Source of the DNA: an uncultured Clostridia bacterium
Lineage (GTDB): Bacteria; Bacillota; Clostridia; Oscillospirales; Oscillospiraceae
Reading direction: 5' to 3'
Assembly: GCA_946412355.1 (NCBI GenBank)
Contig: CAMKGX010000001.1
Coordinates: 109,424-173,423 of the forward strand
Length of the DNA stretch: 64,000 nucleotides
Shown here: positions 57,717-64,000 of the stretch, one piece after another
Layout: each line of letters begins with the position of its first letter
How positions within the stretch are numbered: the stretch's first letter is position 1
The notes under the pieces: generated by a model
Told to the model about the DNA's origin: nothing
Seen by the model: the letters and a program-made list of their open reading frames with translations, nothing else
The model's database searches: none
Made by a program: the position numbers and the translations under genes

Positions 57717-59054
57717 TTATTCCTCCTCGCCCTTTTGACGGATGCTCATGATGATGGGCGTACCCTCCAGGCCGAATACGCCGCGGATCTGGTTCTCCAA
57801 ATAGCGCTTGTAGGAGAAGTGGAACAGCTGCTTGTCGTTGCAGAACACCACAAAGTGGGGCGGCTTCACGCCCACCTGGGTCATGTAGTAGATTTTCAGC
57901 CGCCGTCCCTTGTCGGTGGGGGGCTGCACACGGGTCTGGGCTTCCGCCAGCACGGAGTTGAGCATGCCGGTGGTGATGCGGGTGGCGGACTGGTCGTTGA
58001 CGTAGTTGATCAGCTCAAACAGGCGATTCACCCGCTGGCCCGTGGCGGCGGAGATGAACAGAATGGGGGCGTAGGTCATAAAGCTCAAATCCCGGCGGAT
58101 GTCTTCCCGCATGTGGTCCATGGTCTTGTCATCCTTCTCCACCAGGTCCCATTTGTTCACCACGATAATGCAGGCCTTGCCCGCCTCGTGAGCCAGGCCC
58201 GCCACCTTGGTGTCCTGCTCCGTCACGCCCTCCTGGGCGTCGATAAGGATGAGGCACACGTCGCTGCGCTCAATGGCCATGGTGGCCCGCAGCACGGAGT
58301 ATTTCTCGATGTTGTCCTCCACACGGGACTTTTTTCGCATACCGGCGGTGTCGATGAAATTGTATTTGCCGAAGCTGTTTTCAAAATAACTGTCGATGGC
58401 GTCCCGGGTGGTGCCCGCCACGTTGCTGACAATCACCCGCTCCTGCCCCAGAATCCGGTTGGTCAGGCTGGATTTGCCCACGTTGGGCTTGCCGATGATG
58501 GCCACCTGTATCACGTCGGACTCGTCCTCTCCCTCGTCCTCGGGCGGGAAGTATTGCAAACAGGCGTCCAGCAGATCGCCGGTGCCGTGGCCGTGAACGG
58601 CAGACACGGCGATGGGGTCGCCCAGGCCCAGGTTGTAGAACTCGTAGATCTCCGGGTCCACGGTGCCGGTGCCGTCCACCTTGTTCACCGCCAGTACGAT
58701 GGGCTTGCCGGAGCGCTGCAGCATGTTGGCCACCTCCTGGTCAGAGGCGGTCATGCCGGTTTTGATGTCGGTGACGAAAACAATCACCGTGGCGTTGTCG
58801 ATGGCGATTTGTGCCTGCTCCCGCATAAAGGCCAGAATCTGGTTGTCGGTGTTGGGCTCAATGCCGCCGGTGTCCACCAGCGTGAACTTCCGACCGCACC
58901 ACTCGCTCTCGCCGTAGATACGGTCCCGGGTCACGCCGGGGGTGTCCTCCACGATGCTGAGCCGCTGGCCGATCAGCTTGTTAAACAGCATGGACTTGCC
59001 CACGTTGGGCCGGCCCACAATGGCAATCATAGGTTTTGACATGGTATCACTCAC
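57717..59054 (-). CDS. der: Ribosome biogenesis GTPase Der (EngA)
   Basis: Two G domains: GRPNVGKSMLFN and GKPNVGKSSLTN; KH-like C-terminus. Confidence 0.97.
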   Translation of the reverse strand: MSDTMSKPMIAIVGRPNVGKSMLFNKLIGQRLSIVEDTPGVTRDRIYGESEWCGRKFTLVDTGGIEPNTDNQILAFMREQAQIAIDNATVIVFVTDIKTGMTASDQEVANMLQRSGKPIVLAVNKVDGTGTVDPEIYEFYNLGLGDPIAVSAVHGHGTGDLLDACLQYFPPEDEGEDESDVIQVAIIGKPNVGKSSLTNRILGQERVIVSNVAGTTRDAIDSYFENSFGKYNFIDTAGMRKKSRVEDNIEKYSVLRATMAIERSDVCLILIDAQEGVTEQDTKVAGLAHEAGKACIIVVNKWDLVEKDDKTMDHMREDIRRDLSFMTYAPILFISAATGQRVNRLFELINYVNDQSATRITTGMLNSVLAEAQTRVQPPTDKGRRLKIYYMTQVGVKPPHFVVFCNDKQLFHFSYKRYLENQIRGVFGLEGTPIIMSIRQKGEEE

Positions 59055-60345
59055 TTTCTGTCATGGCGTCCAGCAGATCTCCGCCGTCCAGCCCCACCAC
59101 CTGCACCGTGGCGTCCAGTTCCCGCCCCAGGCGCTCGGTGGTGTAATCATCCAAAAATACGGTCTCGCCGTGGCGCAGCATGTGCAGCGGAATCAGCAGC
59201 CGCCGCCCCAGCATGTTGCCCTTGAGCTGCGCGGCGATGTCCTGTCCCGTCAGCAGCCCCGCCACGTCGATGGTGTGGCCGAAGAAATCATTTTCCACCG
59301 CCACCACCTTGCCCTGTATAGCGGGGAATCGGGCCTGGGCCCGCTGCAGCAGCTCCGTCAAAAACGGCGCCGCCGACACGCCGGTGGCAATGGTAAACGG
59401 GGCAGGGGAGGCCGGCGCGTCGGCAAACCGCAGCGCCGCCATAAACTCCTGCTCCAACGACCGCAGCAGCCCCACGCCGTTTTCCAGCTGCCGGTACTCC
59501 TCGTAGTAGTCGTCCTCCGGCAGGGGCAGCTCCCCTTTGAGATACAGCTCGTCGGCGCAGAAGAACATACGCGTGCCCTTTTCCTGCAGACACTTTGCGC
59601 CAAACTCGTCGGCGATGGCGATGATTTCCCGGGCGGTGTCCCGGGTCACAGGGGACAGCTTGGCAAGTCCATGGCGATGCTTCGTGATGCCCACCGGCAC
59701 CACCGAGCAGCTGTAAAAGCCAATTTCCATCAGGTCGGCCATGGTGCGCCGCAGCTCGTCGCCGTCGTTCCACCCCGGACAGACCACGATCTGGCCGTTC
59801 ATCTGTATGCCCGCCGCGCCGAACCGCCGCATGTAATCCAACGACACGTCGGCCTGCTTGTTGCCCAGCATGGTGCAGCGCAGCCGTGGGTTGGTGGTGT
59901 GTACCGACACATTGATGGGGGAGATGTGCAGGTCGATGATCCGCTGGGCCTCCCGCTCACTTAAATTGGTCAGCGTGGTGTAGTTCCCCAGCAGGAAGGA
60001 CAGGCGCTCGTCGTCGTCCTTCACGTACAGGCTCTCCCGCATTCCCGGGGGCATCTGGTCCACGAAGCAGAACACGCAGTGGTTGGCGCACCGGTGCATG
60101 GTGTCCATCAGGTACGTCTCGAAGTTCAGCCCCAGGTCGCGCCCCTCTGCCTTGCGAATATGTACTTGTCGTGTCTGGCCCTTCTCCTCCAAAACCACGT
60201 CGCATTCCGCGTCGTAGCCGTAGAATCGGTAATCCAGCACGTCTACCACCGGATGACCGTTGATAGCCTTGAGCCGTTCGCCGACCCGGACCCCGGCGCG
60301 CTCCGCCGGGGAGTGGGGGTCGATGGCAGTAATGATGGTGGACAA
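59047..60345 (-). CDS. DUF512 domain protein (PDZ + radical-SAM-like)
   Basis: N-terminal PDZ-like; CANHCVFCFVDQMPPGMRESLYVKDDDERLSFLLGNYTTLTNL; overlaps der. Confidence 0.88.
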   Translation of the reverse strand: MSTIITAIDPHSPAERAGVRVGERLKAINGHPVVDVLDYRFYGYDAECDVVLEEKGQTRQVHIRKAEGRDLGLNFETYLMDTMHRCANHCVFCFVDQMPPGMRESLYVKDDDERLSFLLGNYTTLTNLSEREAQRIIDLHISPINVSVHTTNPRLRCTMLGNKQADVSLDYMRRFGAAGIQMNGQIVVCPGWNDGDELRRTMADLMEIGFYSCSVVPVGITKHRHGLAKLSPVTRDTAREIIAIADEFGAKCLQEKGTRMFFCADELYLKGELPLPEDDYYEEYRQLENGVGLLRSLEQEFMAALRFADAPASPAPFTIATGVSAAPFLTELLQRAQARFPAIQGKVVAVENDFFGHTIDVAGLLTGQDIAAQLKGNMLGRRLLIPLHMLRHGETVFLDDYTTERLGRELDATVQVVGLDGGDLLDAMTESE

Positions 60346-60459
60346 AGCGGTTTTCCTCCGTCTGCGCCGTAGCGCGCATATAAAATCAATTTAGTATATC
60401 GGAATTTGCACCAAAATGCAAGGCGTTTTCGTCATTCCCCAAAGGAATCCCCAAAGAAA

Positions 60460-60486
60460 AACGGCGCAGCCGTCGCCGCGCCGTTG
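60460..60486 (-). terminator. Intrinsic terminator of the GH13 gene
   Basis: ACGGCGC…GCGCCGT with A-run on + strand (T-run on -). Confidence 0.6.
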
Positions 60487-60490
60487 TATC

Positions 60491-61792
60491 TTATGCCTTT
60501 TCCAGAATCATGGGCTCGCCCCGGCAGGACACGTACCCCAGCACCACGTCCGCCGTCTCGCCGGAGAGCAGCTCCCGGTAGCAGCCGTCGGCCACGCCCA
60601 GGCTGCCCACCTCCACGGCGCCGCACGCGCCCCGCAGGCTGAATACGCCGGTCATCTCCGGCGCCGTGCCACCTGTCGGGGTGTAGGTACACACCATGAA
60701 ATCCCGGGGCCGGGCTGCCACGCGGTATCGCCCCGTGGCGAAGATGCCCCGCTGCTTCAGGTTGTAAAGCTGCCGCATCAGCGGCGCAAGGTCACAGTCT
60801 CCCTGCCACGCCACGGTGTCCCTGTCGAACAGGGAGGGGAGATGGCGGCAGCCCGCCTCCTGCCCGGCGTACACCAGGGACGCCCCTTTCTGAAAGTATT
60901 GCAGCGCCGTCCAGTTCCGCAGCAGCCGCTCCTCCGGCAGCAAAAAGGCGGCCCGTGGCTTGTCGTGGTTTTCCAGGAACCGGGCCTTTACGTAGTTGGT
61001 GGGGTACATGGCCTCCTGGCGGTTGACGGCATCGGCGTAGCGCTCCACCGTCCCCGCCCCGGTGACGCAGTCCCGGTACACCGGGTAGACGTCGTAGTCG
61101 TAGCACAGGTCAAAGGCGGTGTACAGCGCCGTATCGTCGGCAAATTCCACCCCCACGCTGCGGCAGTACCGCTCAAATTCCGGGTCGCCGGACTCCGCCA
61201 GCCATAGGCACCCGGGCCGCACCTGGGCCACCTCCGCCCTGGCCCGCTGCCAGAAGGCGATGGGCAGCAGCGGCGCCACGTCACAGCGAAAGCCATCCAC
61301 GTACTGGGCCCAGTACCGCAGCGTCTCGATCTGGTAGTCCCACAGCGCCGACCGGCGGTAATCCAGGTCGATCACGTCCCACCAGTCACCGATGCGGTTG
61401 CCGAAGCTGCCGTCCGGACGGTGGAAAAACCACTCCGGGTGGGTCTCACGCAGCACCGAGTCGTGGGCGGTGTGGTTGTACACCACGTCGATGATGCACT
61501 GCATGCCCCGTTGGTGAATGGCGTCCACCAGGGCGATAAAGTCCTCCATGGTGCCGTACTCCGGGTTTACGGCCCGGTAGTCGGCAATGGCGTAGGGGGA
61601 CCCCAAGCTGCCCTTGCGATGCACCTTGCCGATGGGGTGAATGGGCATCAGCCACACGATGTCCACCCCCAGGTCCCGAATGCGGTCCAAATCCCGCCGC
61701 ACCCCGTCAAAGGTGCCGCTTTCGCTGTAATTCCGCACAAATACGGAATAAATCACCTTATTTCGCAGCGTAACAGGCGTATCCAGTGCCAT
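60491..61792 (-). CDS. GH13 alpha-amylase family glycosyl hydrolase
   Basis: IYSVFVRNYSESGTFDGVRRDLDRIRDLGVDIVWLMPIHPIG…DVVYNHTAHDS…GFRCDVAPLLP…LENHD. Confidence 0.93.
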   Translation of the reverse strand: MALDTPVTLRNKVIYSVFVRNYSESGTFDGVRRDLDRIRDLGVDIVWLMPIHPIGKVHRKGSLGSPYAIADYRAVNPEYGTMEDFIALVDAIHQRGMQCIIDVVYNHTAHDSVLRETHPEWFFHRPDGSFGNRIGDWWDVIDLDYRRSALWDYQIETLRYWAQYVDGFRCDVAPLLPIAFWQRARAEVAQVRPGCLWLAESGDPEFERYCRSVGVEFADDTALYTAFDLCYDYDVYPVYRDCVTGAGTVERYADAVNRQEAMYPTNYVKARFLENHDKPRAAFLLPEERLLRNWTALQYFQKGASLVYAGQEAGCRHLPSLFDRDTVAWQGDCDLAPLMRQLYNLKQRGIFATGRYRVAARPRDFMVCTYTPTGGTAPEMTGVFSLRGACGAVEVGSLGVADGCYRELLSGETADVVLGYVSCRGEPMILEKA

Positions 61793-61827
61793 GCCCATGC
61801 CTCCTAAGATTAAAATAGCAGTGCCGC

Positions 61828-62346
61828 TTACAGCGCCACCACGCCCCGCCAGCCCCGGACGCCGTAATAGGAATCGGCACCGTTGTGGAACGTAAACACG
61901 GCGTCATACCGCCGCTCGCAGAACAGCGCCCCGCCCAGACGGCGGATCGCCTCCGGCGTGGCGATCCAGCTGGAGGTTTTCAGGTCGTAGGCGTCCCTTT
62001 CCTGCATGGCGCGGTATTGCGTCTCGGTAAGCAGGGCGATGCCGTGGGCGCTGGCCTGCTCCAGTGCGCTGCTGTCCGGGGCGTTCTTCTTCCGCCCCAG
62101 CCGCGCCGCCTCGTCGTAGCACAGACTCCGCCGCCTGGCAGGGGACTCCGCCGCGCAGTCGGCAAAGAGAATCCGCCCGTCCTCCACGCCGATGACGTCC
62201 GGCTCGCCGCCGGTCTCTTCCATCCATTGCAGGGCCGCCACCGCTTCGGGAGATGTGGCCAGCCGCGCCGCCACGTCCTCCCACCGGACGCCCTCATGCC
62301 GCCAGGGGTGCGTTTCAAACCGCTGATGCAAAATGTCCACCATCAT
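61828..62346 (-). CDS. DUF4256 domain-containing protein
   Basis: MEETGGEPDVIGV…RRSLCYDEAARLGRKKNAP…TSSWIATPEAIRRLGGALFCERRYD. Confidence 0.85.
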   Translation of the reverse strand: MMVDILHQRFETHPWRHEGVRWEDVAARLATSPEAVAALQWMEETGGEPDVIGVEDGRILFADCAAESPARRRSLCYDEAARLGRKKNAPDSSALEQASAHGIALLTETQYRAMQERDAYDLKTSSWIATPEAIRRLGGALFCERRYDAVFTFHNGADSYYGVRGWRGVVAL

Positions 62347-62533
62347 ATCAAATCCTCCACCGCTTCAACAGATCTTTCGCCTTCTATCTCTTACAGCCTG
62401 AATATAACATATTTACCCACCGTAAACAACCGCTTTATTGGCATTCATGCACCCTCGATGCCCACACAAAAGCACCTTGCCCCCATGCAAAACGACGCAG
62501 GAAAAAAGGAGCAAAATGGAAAGCATTATAGAA

Positions 62534-62561
62534 AAAGAGGCAGCCATATGACTGCCTCTTT
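62534..62561 (-). terminator. Intrinsic terminator downstream of the Vat-like gene
   Basis: AAAGAGGCAG-N8-CTGCCTCTTT; T-run on the minus strand. Confidence 0.65.
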
Positions 62562-62681
62562 GTTCGTGGCATATCACGCTGATTATGATACCGCTGCACC
62601 CCACGTGTTACGCGGGGTGAATTTTTTCCGTTCCCGGGGTGCAACTTTGTAAAGTGGGGTGCATCTACAAACGGGAATTTA

Positions 62682-63323
62682 TCACCCAATCCGTTTCTTT
62701 ATTTCATCCTTGACTTTATCCAATTCGCTACAGGTCAGAACCGGGATCAATTCGTTTATCTCGCCTATGCTCTTGTCCCACCACTTGAAACGGAGCAAGA
62801 GTTCGATCAGCTCAGCATCAAAGCGTTTCCTTAAAGGTTTTGCCGGATTTCCAACAACGATTGTATAAGGATCAACATCACTGCCGACGATGCTGTTTGC
62901 GCCAATAATTGCGCCGTCACCGATGTGAACGCCCGGAAGGATTACTGCATTTTGCCCGATCCACACATCATTGCCGATTACGGTATCGCCCTTGAACGGC
63001 ATATCCGTTGCATCAGGCGCATCCATCTCCCAGCCCTCAAGTGTATAGAACGGGAAGGTAGATACGGCGTTCATCTGGTGATTGGCGTCGTTCATCACAA
63101 ATGCAACACCGCTTGCTATCTGACAGAATTTTCCGATGATCAGCTTGTCTCTGCTCCAGGGATAAAAGTGCGTGACATGACTCTCAAACTCTGAATCTGC
63201 GATATAGGTGAAATCTCCCACAATGATATTGGGATTCGTAACCGTCGGCTTAACATAGATTTCTTTCTCATATCCCGCAATCGGATGGATCACGTTCGGA
63301 TCTGGTTTTTTTCCGTTCTTCAT
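62682..63323 (-). CDS. Vat/CatB-family xenobiotic O-acetyltransferase (streptogramin A acetyltransferase-like)
   Basis: Hexapeptide repeats; KLIIGKFCQIASGVAFVMNDANHQMNAVSTFPF…KGDTVIGNDVWIGQNAVILPGVHIGDGAIIGANSIV…VVGNPAKPLRKRFD. Confidence 0.88.
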   Translation of the reverse strand: MKNGKKPDPNVIHPIAGYEKEIYVKPTVTNPNIIVGDFTYIADSEFESHVTHFYPWSRDKLIIGKFCQIASGVAFVMNDANHQMNAVSTFPFYTLEGWEMDAPDATDMPFKGDTVIGNDVWIGQNAVILPGVHIGDGAIIGANSIVGSDVDPYTIVVGNPAKPLRKRFDAELIELLLRFKWWDKSIGEINELIPVLTCSELDKVKDEIKKRIG

Positions 63324-63329
63324 CTATGA

Positions 63330-64000
63330 TCACCTCATCAATCCTGCAATTTCAGAAAGCGTTTTTTCCTTCACCGATTCCTCTACGGATACATTCACAT
63401 AGAACTCCATGTTGCAATACGAAGAATACTGCATGAAAAGGTCCTGTGAATATAGCGTTTCAAATCTGCGGATATCTTCATAGTTCCTGCAGAATATTCT
63501 GTCCTGATAGGTTTCATACAGGAAAGGCGCTGTCGTGAACAGCCGGAAGTCCACTCTGTCATCCAGGGCTTTCAGCATCATGGGAATCGTTCCCATATAA
63601 CCGGATTCAATCACAATGATCCTGTTCTGTTTAATCGAGCTCAGCAGGTCGAGAAGGATGGTTTTCAATTTTGGATGTTCATTCAGAACCGGAAGTATTC
63701 TCTCCTTGCAGTAAGCAGAATAATCATCAAACTGGATGTGACCGGATTCCAGGGCTTCGTATAAAGGAAGGCGTATATCGTCATCCACGTATTCAGTTTT
63801 TGTTATGACTTCCAGAAAGCGGCGGCTGATCAGCCACGGATGGATATTGTCTCTCCCTCTGCTGCGAAAGAATACATATGGCAATAATGCATCCCTCATC
63901 AGAAAGACATAGGCGGTATCTTTTTCATATCCGATCCATTCACAATACCTGTATATTTCTTCAAGAAAAGGATTTGCGGAAATACCGCTGTGACTCCCGG
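63330..64000 (-). CDS. Hypothetical protein of unrecognised family, 5' end cut by window edge
   Basis: Reading the minus strand upstream of the listed ATG, the frame stays open to the edge: …GSHSGISANPFLEEIYRYCEWIGYEKDTAYVFLMRDALLPYVFFRSRGRDNIHPWLISRRFLE…. Confidence 0.6.
   Translation of the reverse strand, partial: GSHSGISANPFLEEIYRYCEWIGYEKDTAYVFLMRDALLPYVFFRSRGRDNIHPWLISRRFLEVITKTEYVDDDIRLPLYEALESGHIQFDDYSAYCKERILPVLNEHPKLKTILLDLLSSIKQNRIIVIESGYMGTIPMMLKALDDRVDFRLFTTAPFLYETYQDRIFCRNYEDIRRFETLYSQDLFMQYSSYCNMEFYVNVSVEESVKEKTLSEIAGLMR

Noticed and set aside
57099-59039. 646-aa + strand ORF opposite plsY/der
   Set aside because: Der and PlsY are unmistakable on the minus strand; this frame is His/Val/Gly-rich with no domain.
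62590-62670. Repeated GGGGTG motifs downstream of the Vat-like gene as a regulatory array
   Set aside because: Irregular spacing and low complexity; no promoter context.

Overview
This is a high-GC Firmicutes chromosomal segment. It looks like a sporulating gut Clostridia/Oscillospiraceae-type genome, inferred from spoIIM, yunB, polC and the gene order pyrH-frr-uppS-cdsA-dxr-rseP-ispG-polC. Most of it is densely packed core genome: obg/rplU/prp/rpmA, luxS-mtnN, gltX, trpS, rnpB, murD, ligA, the pyrH-to-polC cluster, plsY and der. Between these lie several accessory modules. The most interesting observations are: (1) two separate ABC-exporter operons (14984-17394 and 21139-23458) with near-identical promoter architecture, each with two CAAC-N5-GTTG dyads exactly 31 bp apart directly upstream of a -35/-10 pair; a large beta-propeller/HD-GYP sensor gene lies between them; (2) a lipoprotein barnase homologue translationally coupled to a barstar homologue, whose C-terminus appears to be extended by a two-hairpin REP-like element; (3) an amino-acid ABC transporter operon ending in a DapF-fold epimerase/racemase gene; (4) a low-GC chloramphenicol-acetyltransferase-like gene directly after rnpB, bracketed by 21-nt inverted repeats; (5) a low-GC right end with a Vat-like xenobiotic acetyltransferase and an unrecognised gene cut by the window edge. 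I saw no CRISPR array, rRNA or tRNA. All calls come from reading the sequence and the supplied ORF translations; no searches were run.
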